A stretch of DNA of 13,235 bases from an uncultured Bacilli bacterium. GTDB taxonomy: Bacteria; Bacillota_I; Bacilli_A; RF39; UBA660. The translations under genes and the position numbers were made by a program. Positions 1 through 5,825 of this stretch are shown piece by piece. The DNA lies in contig CASDHD010000028.1 of NCBI GenBank assembly GCA_949280095.1, positions 1 to 13,235 on the forward strand. The letters are read 5' to 3'. The notes beneath the pieces are model-generated. The model made no database searches. It saw only the letters and a list, made by a program, of their open reading frames with translations, and had not been told where the DNA came from. Positions within the stretch are counted from its first letter, which is position 1; each line of letters starts with the position of its first letter.

Positions 1-333
<333 letters not shown>

Positions 334-370
334 TTATTTATTTAATTAGATGAATACATTATCTTGTTTT

Positions 371-389
371 TAAAGGACAAAATCCTTTA
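371..389 (+). other. Spacer hairpin between 23S and 5S
   Basis: TAAAGGA (371-377) and TCCTTTA (383-389) form a perfect 7-bp stem around a 5-nt loop, directly before the 5S rRNA. Its last base is also the first base of 5S helix I. No T run follows, so it is not a terminator. It could position or expose the 5S 5' processing site, which is inference. Confidence 0.45.
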
Positions 390-492
390 TAGGTGACGAT
401 AGCTCAGTGGATACACCTCTTCCCATCCCGAACAGAGAAGTTAAGCACTGAAACGCCGACAATAGTGTAAGCGAAGATAGGAAGTTGCCTAT
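389..492 (+). rRNA. 5S ribosomal RNA (short form, ~104 nt)
   Basis: The conserved 5S core is present: GGTGACGATAGC, ACACCTCTTCCCATCCCGAAC, AAGTTAAGC and CGCCGA. Nine pairs of helix I form between 389-397 and 484-492, two of them G-U, and these define the ends. At about 104 nt it is shorter than the usual 115-120 nt. The missing length is in helix IV: where most bacteria have about 7-8 bp, only GT-GTAA-GC (466-473) remains, which could fold as two pairs under a GNRA-type tetraloop. Short 5S rRNAs are known from Mollicutes. Nine Ts (492-500) follow helix I at once. Confidence 0.93.
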
Positions 493-500
493 TTTTTTTT
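484..500 (+). terminator. Probable rRNA operon end: 5S helix I strand plus T9
   Basis: The 3' strand of 5S helix I (484-492) runs directly into a nine-base T tract (492-500). I see no separate GC-rich hairpin between 5S and the next gene. A loose alternative is CCT-ATTTTT (488-496) pairing with AAAAAT-A-AGG (505-514), but no T run follows that one. Termination at this T tract is inferred. Confidence 0.45.
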
Positions 501-588
501 GCCTAAAAATAAGGAGAAACACGATTTTAGACTACAAATAGAAAATGGTAAAATTATCGTTTTAGATTAAATATCATTGTAAATAGAA

Positions 589-617
589 TTTACATTATAA
601 TGTTAATGTATTATAAT
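589..617 (+). promoter_or_regulatory. Sigma-A-type promoter for the PH-domain gene
   Basis: A -35 box TTTACA (589-594) lies 17 bp before a perfect -10 TATAAT (612-617). A second TATAAT (596-601) lies in the spacer but has no good -35. Transcription would start near 624, giving a ~90-nt leader before the ATG at 717. In that leader I see only a six-codon reading frame (641-661) and a short AGATT-TG-AATCT palindrome, and no riboswitch fold I recognise. Confidence 0.65.
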
Positions 618-716
618 ATTGCTATAGAAAAAGTGAAAGTATGAATAGTATAGAGATTTGAATCTGAAAATAATCGCGCTTTTCGTTAAAATAAAGAGTA
701 GTAGTGAGGTAGTAGT

Positions 717-1160
717 ATGGGTTATGTTAAATATAAAGCGATTACAAAAGAATTTAATTTTTCAGGAATAATAGACAAAAAAGATCTTCCTGCATATGTA
801 AAACAATATATTAGAGAAGAATTAATATTGGTTGCTTATAAAACAAGTAGAGACCATGGAGTATTTACAGATAAAAAAGTTATTTTATTTGATAATTTTG
901 GTAAACGAAAACAAATCTATACGATCCCTTACAAATCTATTTCTACTTTATCCATTATTTTTGATGACACAGAATCTTTCCTTGATTTATTTTTAGACTC
1001 AGGGTATCCAATAAATTTAAGATTTATCAATACATCTGCAGAAGACAAATTACGTCTACGCATTTTATATACATGCGTCAATCGTTTAATTAACAATCAG
1101 GAGCCATTAGAAATAGATTTAACAAGATTATTAAATAATGACATTCATTTATCAAATTAA
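717..1160 (+). CDS. Small bacterial PH-domain-like protein
   Basis: A 147-aa soluble protein with no signal peptide or membrane segment. From about residue 30 to 130 it follows the pattern of bacterial PH (pleckstrin-like) domains. Alternating beta strands include ELILVAYKTSR, a G-V-F-TDKKVILFDN turn ('used to read out surface state' in the family is unproven), a YTIPYKSIS strand and ILFD-type strands. A C-terminal helix around RLRILYTCVNRLI closes the barrel. The start ATG has GAGGT six bases upstream. It is transcribed alone between the rRNA operon and the DUF2974 gene. The partner or ligand is unknown: bacterial PH domains have been linked to membrane and protein binding, but nothing here shows which. 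Family assignment is by pattern only. Confidence 0.7.
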   Translation: MGYVKYKAITKEFNFSGIIDKKDLPAYVKQYIREELILVAYKTSRDHGVFTDKKVILFDNFGKRKQIYTIPYKSISTLSIIFDDTESFLDLFLDSGYPINLRFINTSAEDKLRLRILYTCVNRLINNQEPLEIDLTRLLNNDIHLSN

Positions 1161-1221
1161 TAGATAAAAACTACAATTAAAGTAAAAGTGTTCAATAAAA
1201 TAAAAAAGAAGCAATTTTTTC

Positions 1222-1250
1222 TTTTCTTCTAAAACAGAGTGACTTATAAT
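1222..1250 (+). promoter_or_regulatory. Promoter for the DUF2974 gene
   Basis: A perfect -10 TATAAT (1245-1250) sits in a T-rich stretch. The -35 region (TTTTCT at 1222-1227, 17-bp spacer) is weak. The predicted start is near 1257, only ~17 nt before the start codon. Confidence 0.5.
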
Positions 1251-1273
1251 AGTAACTGCAAGGAAGTGTTGGG

Positions 1274-2398
1274 ATGGCAAATATTGTAGATTATTTAAAA
1301 TGGCGAGGAGATTTAACTTTTAAACAAAGCCCATTTAATGAAGTGGATAACCTTATTTTAGCAGAATTTGCTTATATTAATATAAGTAAAAAAGATTTTA
1401 AAAAGAATATATCGATTAAAGAAGCTGTCGCTTTCTTTTTAGAAAAATATAATGAGCAAGAACTAAAAAAAAGATATCCATTTACTATAAATCCTTATCA
1501 ATTTTATAAAGAAATAGCAAATTCAAAACGTTTTGGTAACTTAAAAATTGTAAATTATGTAAATAAATTATCCAAAAAAGAAGAAAAACAATTTTCTGCT
1601 ATGTCTATTAAAATTAACTTTCATACTTTATACATAGCTTTTAGAGGAACAGATGAAACTATTGTCGGATGGAAAGAAGATTTTAACATGAGCTATCTAG
1701 AAGAAATTCCGTCCCAACTGGAAGCTAAAGAATATATAAGAAAAATTCCATTTTGGTATCGCCATATTTATCTTGGAGGACATTCAAAAGGTGGAAATCT
1801 TGCTGTTTACGCAGGAGTAAAAGCAAAGAAAAAAAACAAAAGAAGAATAAAAAATATTTTTAATAACGATGGACCAGGATTCTCTGAAAGTTTCATAAAA
1901 TCACCTTCCTATCTAGCTATGCTACCTAAAATAATTGCTTTACAACCTGAAACTTCCATAATTGGCATGCTTTTAACCCAAAAAAGTACCTATAAGGTGA
2001 TTAAAAGTAATTCCATCGGTTTATGGCAGCATGATGCTCTTACATGGCAAGTTGAAGGCACATCATTCCAATTTTTAAAAGAAGTTAACGATACTAGCAA
2101 TAAAATTCAAAAAACAGTAGCTTCATTTCTAGAACATCGTGATAAAAAGCAAAAAGAAGTGTTTATTAACACTCTATACCAAGTTCTTGATAAAAATAAT
2201 ATAAATACGGTGGAAGACCTGGCCAATTTAAAATTACGAGCAATTCCACATCTATTAAAAACATTTACAAAACTAGAAGAAGAAACACGTAAAATTGTAA
2301 TAGAATCCATTAAAGAACTCATAAAAGAAGCTAACCAAAACTTTGATAAAAAAACGATATTTTTTGGATTAAAAACATTTACAAAAAAAAGAAGTTAA
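1274..2398 (+). CDS. DUF2974 (Mbeg1-like) alpha/beta-hydrolase, putative lipase/esterase
   Basis: A 374-aa cytoplasmic protein without a signal peptide. It begins with the ANIVDYLKWRGDLTF stretch typical of DUF2974 proteins and carries an alpha/beta-hydrolase core. The nucleophile elbow is GGHSKGG, with Ser171 as the likely nucleophile. FNNDGPGF (Asp199) is the likely acid, and WQHDALTW (His253) the likely base. Upstream, IAFRGTDETIVGWKEDF (about 121-137) matches the lipase-3-like oxyanion region. The last ~110 residues are helical and highly charged (KKQKEVF, KLEEETRKIV). The substrate is unknown; a lipase or acyl-esterase role rests on the fold only. The start ATG has AGGAAG seven bases upstream. 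It is a single-gene unit ending 72 bp before tsaE, without an obvious terminator. Confidence 0.82.
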   Translation: MANIVDYLKWRGDLTFKQSPFNEVDNLILAEFAYINISKKDFKKNISIKEAVAFFLEKYNEQELKKRYPFTINPYQFYKEIANSKRFGNLKIVNYVNKLSKKEEKQFSAMSIKINFHTLYIAFRGTDETIVGWKEDFNMSYLEEIPSQLEAKEYIRKIPFWYRHIYLGGHSKGGNLAVYAGVKAKKKNKRRIKNIFNNDGPGFSESFIKSPSYLAMLPKIIALQPETSIIGMLLTQKSTYKVIKSNSIGLWQHDALTWQVEGTSFQFLKEVNDTSNKIQKTVASFLEHRDKKQKEVFINTLYQVLDKNNINTVEDLANLKLRAIPHLLKTFTKLEEETRKIVIESIKELIKEANQNFDKKTIFFGLKTFTKKRS

Positions 2399-2423
2399 GT
2401 ACTGTCAATTTGGTTTCAAAAGA

Positions 2424-2453
2424 TTGTATTAAATAAAATTCTTCTGCTATAAT
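2424..2453 (+). promoter_or_regulatory. Promoter of the tsa operon (extended -10)
   Basis: TTGTAT (2424-2429), an 18-bp spacer, then TATAAT (2448-2453) preceded by TGC, an extended -10. The start site would fall near 2460, leaving an ~11-nt leader that is little more than the AGGTGG ribosome site. Confidence 0.65.
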
Positions 2454-2470
2454 AATGATAGGTGGTAATA

Positions 2471-2923
2471 ATGGATTATAAATTTACATCAAGAAATGAA
2501 AAAGATACTTTAGAATTAGCCCAAAATATGGAAAGTGAAAAATTTCCAAATATGGTTATTTGCTTAGAAGGAGAACTAGGGAGCGGAAAGACTGTATTTG
2601 TGAAAGGGTTTGCTGGGGCATTAGGAATTGATGAAAATGTCACTTCTCCTACATTCACATTAGTAAAAGAATATCCAAACGGCGAACTTCCTTTATATCA
2701 TATGGATGTATACCGTCTAGAAGGATCTTCTGAAAACGTTGGTTTTGATGAATATTTTAACAAAGGTGGAGTGACGATTATTGAATGGTCTGATTTAATT
2801 CGTGATGCGTTACCTAAAGAAAGATTAGACATTAAATTTAAAGTCATCGATGAAAATACAAGAGTATTAGTTTTTGAACCACATGGCGAAATGTATGAAG
2901 ATTTGTGCCATAGTGTGTTATAA
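2471..2923 (+). CDS. tsaE: tRNA threonylcarbamoyladenosine biosynthesis ATPase TsaE
   Basis: A 150-aa P-loop ATPase that supports t6A37 formation on ANN-decoding tRNAs together with TsaB and TsaD. The Walker A motif is GELGSGKT (34-41). The family markers TSPTF (58-62), HMDVYRL (77-83) and the IIEWSDLI strand (103-110) are all present, and the length is usual for the family. An upstream in-frame GTG at 2462 lies inside the ribosome site. AGGTGG (2460-2465) is five bases before ATG 2471, so the ATG is taken as the start. It is the first gene of the t6A operon, with a terminator-like hairpin right behind it. Confidence 0.95.
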   Translation: MDYKFTSRNEKDTLELAQNMESEKFPNMVICLEGELGSGKTVFVKGFAGALGIDENVTSPTFTLVKEYPNGELPLYHMDVYRLEGSSENVGFDEYFNKGGVTIIEWSDLIRDALPKERLDIKFKVIDENTRVLVFEPHGEMYEDLCHSVL

Positions 2924-2924
2924 T

Positions 2925-2947
2925 AAGGCTCGTGTGCGAGTTTTTTT
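2925..2947 (+). terminator. Hairpin plus T7 inside the tsa operon (partial terminator or attenuator)
   Basis: CTCG (2929-2932), loop TGTG, CGAG (2937-2940), then seven Ts (2941-2947). Weak A-T and G-U pairs can extend the stem outward to 2925/2944. It starts two bases after the tsaE stop. Only 25 bases separate it from tsaB and I see no promoter there, so downstream genes probably depend on read-through. Confidence 0.6.
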
Positions 2948-2972
2948 GTGCCACTAAGAGAGGAAGAAATAT

Positions 2973-3530
2973 ATGTATACTTTATTTTTAGATACGCATA
3001 GTGATAAGATTATTATTGTTTTATTCAAAGAAAAGAATATTTTAGTAAAAAAAGAAGTGGAAACCCAACATAATCATAGTATTACAACAATGCCGATTTT
3101 AGAAAGTGTTTTAAAAGAAGCTAAGATAGAAGTAGAAGAATTAGACCAAATTTTAGTTGTTAACGGTCCAGGATCTTTTACAGGAGTAAGGCTTGGAGTG
3201 ACGATTGCCAAAACTTTAGCTTTTACTTTGAATATTCCTATTAGAACACTATCTAGTTTACTTATTAAAGCAGTATCTTTTGAACATGATGATGTAACAA
3301 TTGTAGAAAGAGAAAAAAATGGTGTCTTTTTAGGAACTTTTAATAAAAAAAATGAATTAGTTAAGGAATATCATTATTTAGCAAACAGTGAGTTTCAAAA
3401 TGAAGAACAAATGGTGGAAAAAGTAGTTATCGACTATGAAAAAGTTCTTATCTTTGCCCAATCTTTAGAAAGTATATCCCCTCATGCTGTAAATCCCTTA
3501 TATGTAAAAAAAATAGAGGTACAAAAATGA
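2973..3530 (+). CDS. tsaB: tRNA t6A biosynthesis protein TsaB (short form)
   Basis: A 185-aa ASKHA-fold protein, the inactive partner that forms the TsaB-TsaD heterodimer for t6A synthesis. It begins with the TLFLDTHSDKI phosphate-1-like strand. The family signature VVNGPGSFTGVRLG spans 63-76 and is followed by AKTLAFTLNIPI. About 220-230 aa is usual (E. coli and B. subtilis forms), so this copy lacks ~40 residues, mainly in the C-terminal half; N-terminal contact elements look complete. The start ATG has AGGAAG six bases upstream. Its stop overlaps the rimI start by four bases (ATGA), implying translational coupling. Confidence 0.92.
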   Translation: MYTLFLDTHSDKIIIVLFKEKNILVKKEVETQHNHSITTMPILESVLKEAKIEVEELDQILVVNGPGSFTGVRLGVTIAKTLAFTLNIPIRTLSSLLIKAVSFEHDDVTIVEREKNGVFLGTFNKKNELVKEYHYLANSEFQNEEQMVEKVVIDYEKVLIFAQSLESISPHAVNPLYVKKIEVQK

Positions 3531-3958
3531 TTCGTAATTTACAAGAAATAGATATCGAAGTTGTAAACAATTTAGGTAATACCTTGAATCCAACTTTTTC
3601 TAAAACAGCTAATCTTCAAGGATTAATAAACGATAATTTTACAAAGGTTCTTGTTTACGAAGAACAAAATAACATCATTGGATTTTTAATGTATACGGAA
3701 CTAACAGAAACAGTAGATATTGTAGATATTGTTGTGAAAGAGGAATATCGTCATCAACATATAGCTAGTTGTTTGATGGATGCTATGATAAGTGGATTAA
3801 AAGAAAGCGTAACATTATTAACATTAGAAGTACGGAAAAGCAATACAGCTGCAATTGCCTTATATAAAGAATTTGGTTTTGAAATCATTACTACGCGTAA
3901 GGGATATTACACTGATAGGGAAGATGCTTATTTAATGGGAAGAAGGTTAGAAAAATGA
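3527..3958 (+). CDS. rimI: RimI-like GNAT N-acetyltransferase
   Basis: A 143-aa GNAT enzyme predicted to acetylate a protein N-terminus (ribosomal protein S18 in E. coli), using acetyl-CoA. RimI hallmarks are the IVDIVVKEEYR strand-helix entry (about 64-75) and TLEVRKSNTAAIALYKEFGF (about 103-122), then a YY-x-DREDAYLM end. The acetyl-CoA loop normally reads R/Q-x-x-G-x-G/A. Here it is RHQHIA (75-80), with His78 where a Gly is expected, so binding may be altered. The gene sits between tsaB and tsaD, its usual place in Bacillota, with ATGA overlaps on both sides. Confidence 0.9.
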   Translation: MIRNLQEIDIEVVNNLGNTLNPTFSKTANLQGLINDNFTKVLVYEEQNNIIGFLMYTELTETVDIVDIVVKEEYRHQHIASCLMDAMISGLKESVTLLTLEVRKSNTAAIALYKEFGFEIITTRKGYYTDREDAYLMGRRLEK

Positions 3959-4965
3959 AAGATGTCTACATTTTAGCAATAGAATCATCTTGTGATGAAA
4001 CTAGTATAGCTATTGTAAAAAATGGGAATACAGTAGAATCTTTTACTGTATTAACCCAAATGGATACCCATGCGAATTTCGGAGGAGTTGTTCCAGAAAT
4101 TGCGTCACGTATGCATACGGAAAATATTACTATGGTACTCGAAGAAACATTACAGAAAAGTAGCATTAGAATAGAAGAAATAGATGCTATAGCAGTTACT
4201 TATGCACCAGGTCTTCTAGGAAGTTTGCTTGTGGGAATTGAATTTGCAAAAGTTTTATCATTAGTCTACAAAAAACCGCTAATTGCTGTAAATCATACAA
4301 TTGGACATATTTATGCCAATGCTTTAGAAAATAAACTTACTTTCCCATTGCTCGCTTTAGTTGTAAGTGGCGGACATACAGATTTAATTCTAATGGAAGA
4401 GGATTACAATTTTAAAATATTGGGAAGTACCATGGACGATGCCATAGGGGAATGTTTTGATAAAGTCGCACGAATTTTAGGTCTAAAATATCCAGGAGGA
4501 CCAAATGTAGAAAAACTAGCAAAAATTGGAGAACCTACTTATGCACTACCAAAACCAGTCAATGATAGCTCCTATAATTTTAGTTTCAGTGGTCTTAAAA
4601 GTCATATTATCAATTTAGTTCATAATGAGTCCCAAAGGGGTAATGAAATAAGAAAAGCAGATTTGGCTTGTAGTTTTCAAGTAACTGCAGTTAATGAGCT
4701 AACAAGAAAAGTGGAAATTGCTTTAAAAAACGAAAATGTGAGTCAATTAATTGTAGCAGGAGGAGTAGCAGCTAGTGGTTATTTACGTGAAGAAATAAAA
4801 AAAGTAGCAGACAAATATCAAGTACCTTTAAGCATTCCTTCTATGAAATATTGTACAGACAATGCAGCGATGATAGGAGCAGCAGCTTATCCACTATTCT
4901 TACAAGGAAAATATGCAGACTTTTCCTTAAATGCTAAAAGCAATGCTTCTATAGTAAGTGAGTAA
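3955..4965 (+). CDS. tsaD: tRNA N6-adenosine threonylcarbamoyltransferase TsaD
   Basis: A 336-aa catalytic subunit that transfers the threonylcarbamoyl group from TC-AMP to A37 of tRNA. It is full length and well conserved. ILAIESSCDETSIAI (6-20) is the N-terminal nucleotide-fold strand. VVPEIASRMHTENI (45-58) follows. The metal-binding pair is in NHTIGHIYA (His114, His118). SGGHTD spans 138-143, YPGGP 179-183, GGVAASG 269-275 and the C-terminal metal Asp lies in CTDNAAMIG (Asp302). Start and stop codons are clear. The gene overlaps rimI by four bases and is followed immediately by a strong terminator, closing the operon. Confidence 0.97.
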   Translation: MKDVYILAIESSCDETSIAIVKNGNTVESFTVLTQMDTHANFGGVVPEIASRMHTENITMVLEETLQKSSIRIEEIDAIAVTYAPGLLGSLLVGIEFAKVLSLVYKKPLIAVNHTIGHIYANALENKLTFPLLALVVSGGHTDLILMEEDYNFKILGSTMDDAIGECFDKVARILGLKYPGGPNVEKLAKIGEPTYALPKPVNDSSYNFSFSGLKSHIINLVHNESQRGNEIRKADLACSFQVTAVNELTRKVEIALKNENVSQLIVAGGVAASGYLREEIKKVADKYQVPLSIPSMKYCTDNAAMIGAAAYPLFLQGKYADFSLNAKSNASIVSE

Positions 4966-5005
4966 AACAATCAAGAAAAATATAACAACTCTTGATTGTT
5001 TTTTT
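4966..5005 (+). terminator. Strong intrinsic terminator of the tsa operon
   Basis: AACAATCAAGA (4966-4976) pairs perfectly with TCTTGATTGTT (4990-5000), an 11-bp stem. It is followed by further Ts (5001-5005). The stem begins one base after the tsaD stop codon. Confidence 0.88.
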
Positions 5006-5042
5006 CTGTAAATATTTTAATGGCTGAAAATTTATCACAAAC

Positions 5043-5061
5043 AAAAAGCTAAATTTTTAGC
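5043..5061 (-). terminator. Intrinsic terminator of the minus-strand XRE gene
   Basis: On the minus strand GCTAA-AAAT-TTAGC (5061-5048) is followed by five Ts (5047-5043). It lies 12 bases beyond the XRE stop codon, which supports that frame being a real transcription unit. Confidence 0.6.
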
Positions 5062-5073
5062 CTAATGTTTTAA

Positions 5074-5312
5074 CTAATCTAATCCTTTAAAAAATTCTAT
5101 TATAGAAACATTTAATTTTTTAGACATAATATAAAGAAATTCTAAGCTAAATGTTTGGTAACTATTGTTTTCGATATTTGCTATTGTACCCTCATTATAT
5201 TGTATTAAATCTGCTAATTGAACTTGTGTAAGGCCTTTTTCTTTTCTAATACGTTTAATATTGCGACCTACTACTACATAGATATATTTATTGTCGTTTT
5301 GTTGATTTTCAT
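5074..5312 (-). CDS. XRE-family helix-turn-helix protein with an out-of-frame start (apparent 1-nt frameshift)
   Basis: The minus-strand frame open from 5319 to the stop at 5076-5074 encodes a classic Cro/CI-type domain: VVVGRNIKRIRKEKGLTQ, then VQLADLIQYNEGTIANIE (helices 2-3 with the recognition helix), then SLEFLYIMSKKLNVSIIEFF. No ATG, GTG or TTG starts this frame upstream of the domain. The only well-placed ATG (5312-5310, with AGGTGA seven bases upstream) is one base out of frame, and its own frame stops after 12 codons. One extra A in the A4 run (+ strand T run 5306-5309) would give a 79-aa protein starting M-K-N-Q-Q-N-D. ATT (5316-5314) is an alternative start. It could be a real frameshift, a sequencing error or a rare start. 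The domain itself is undamaged and has its own terminator. Confidence 0.72.
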
Positions 5313-5424
5313 AAATCGCTCACCTAAGAATATTATCTTATGAGGAAGCGCAAATTATACTACATTCAATAAATGTACTTTTTGCATGAAATATGGTGTA
5401 CTTGTTTTTAACAAGGAGCAATAA
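5313..5424. promoter_or_regulatory. Divergent XRE control region: minus-strand -10, inverted repeat, TGTACTT repeats
   Basis: A minus-strand -10 TATAAT (+ strand ATTATA 5354-5359) serves the left XRE gene. Next to it TACATT (5361-5366) and AATGTA (5372-5377) form a 6-bp inverted repeat with a 5-bp spacer, operator-like in size. TGTACTT occurs at 5374-5380 and again at 5397-5403, 23 bp apart. AAGGAG (5413-5418) is the ribosome site for the right gene. I could not identify a convincing plus-strand promoter. Autoregulation by one or both XRE proteins is inference. Confidence 0.45.
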
Positions 5425-5685
5425 ATGATGAAAGCAGATAATATTTTAGCAATAGCCATAGCAAGTAGAATACACAAATTATGTGAAGAAAAAAATACAT
5501 CCATCAATAAGATTGCACAAAAAGGCTTTTTAACGCAAAATACAGTTCAAAATATTTCTTCTGGAAACGGAAAGAACCCTAAACTAAAGACACTTATTTT
5601 AATATGCTATGGGTTAAATATAACACTAGTTGATTTTTTTTATGATCCGCTTTTTCAAGATTTAAATATCGAATATTTGATATAA
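5425..5685 (+). CDS. Small XRE-family helix-turn-helix transcriptional regulator
   Basis: An 86-aa protein that is nearly all DNA-binding domain. SRIHKLCEEKNTSINKIAQ (14-32) gives helices 1-2. FLTQNTVQNISSGNGKNPK (35-53) is the turn and recognition helix, and TLILICYGLNITLVDFF (56-72) the closing helices with the usual 'I/L-x-x-F-F' end. AAGGAG sits six bases before the first ATG and nine before a second ATG at 5428; either could be used. It diverges from the minus-strand XRE gene and is followed by a hairpin. Small Cro/CI proteins like this occur as phage or element regulators and as housekeeping regulators, and nothing nearby shows a prophage. The target is unknown. Confidence 0.8.
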   Translation: MMKADNILAIAIASRIHKLCEEKNTSINKIAQKGFLTQNTVQNISSGNGKNPKLKTLILICYGLNITLVDFFYDPLFQDLNIEYLI

Positions 5686-5724
5686 AATGTTTAAGTGAGC
5701 TTTTTTATAGTGGTAAACGTCATA

Positions 5725-5750
5725 TAGCCCTAAAAATTAGGGCTAATCTT
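5725..5750 (+). terminator. Terminator after the plus-strand XRE gene
   Basis: TAGCCCTAA (5725-5733) and TTAGGGCTA (5737-5745) form a perfect 9-bp stem with a 3-base loop. A short, interrupted T run follows (TCTTTT to 5751). There is no T run in the minus direction, so it best fits the plus-strand gene. Confidence 0.6.
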
Positions 5751-5790
5751 TTATAGAATACTTTGCAAATTTAATTTTTTTATCCCCATT

Positions 5791-5825
5791 AAAAAAGAAG
5801 ACCAATTTTTAATTTTCGTCTTCTT
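5791..5825 (-). terminator. Terminator of the LCP gene, 5' arm inside the coding region
   Basis: On the minus strand AAGAAGAC (5825-5818) pairs with GTCTTCTT (5802-5795) and runs into a run of six Ts (5796-5791). The 5' arm encodes the Glu-Glu-Asp of the protein's acidic C-terminus, and the stop codon (5811-5809) lies in the loop. Confidence 0.75.

Noticed and set aside
641..661. Six-codon reading frame in the PH gene leader
   Set aside because: It has no clear ribosome site and the peptide shows no attenuation pattern, so it is probably chance.
501..716. tRNA gene or riboswitch downstream of 5S
   Set aside because: No cloverleaf, CCA end or known riboswitch core is seen; only the promoter and an AT-rich leader.
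2462..2470. GTG start for tsaE nine bases upstream
   Set aside because: It lies inside the AGGTGG ribosome site, and ATG 2471 has ideal spacing.
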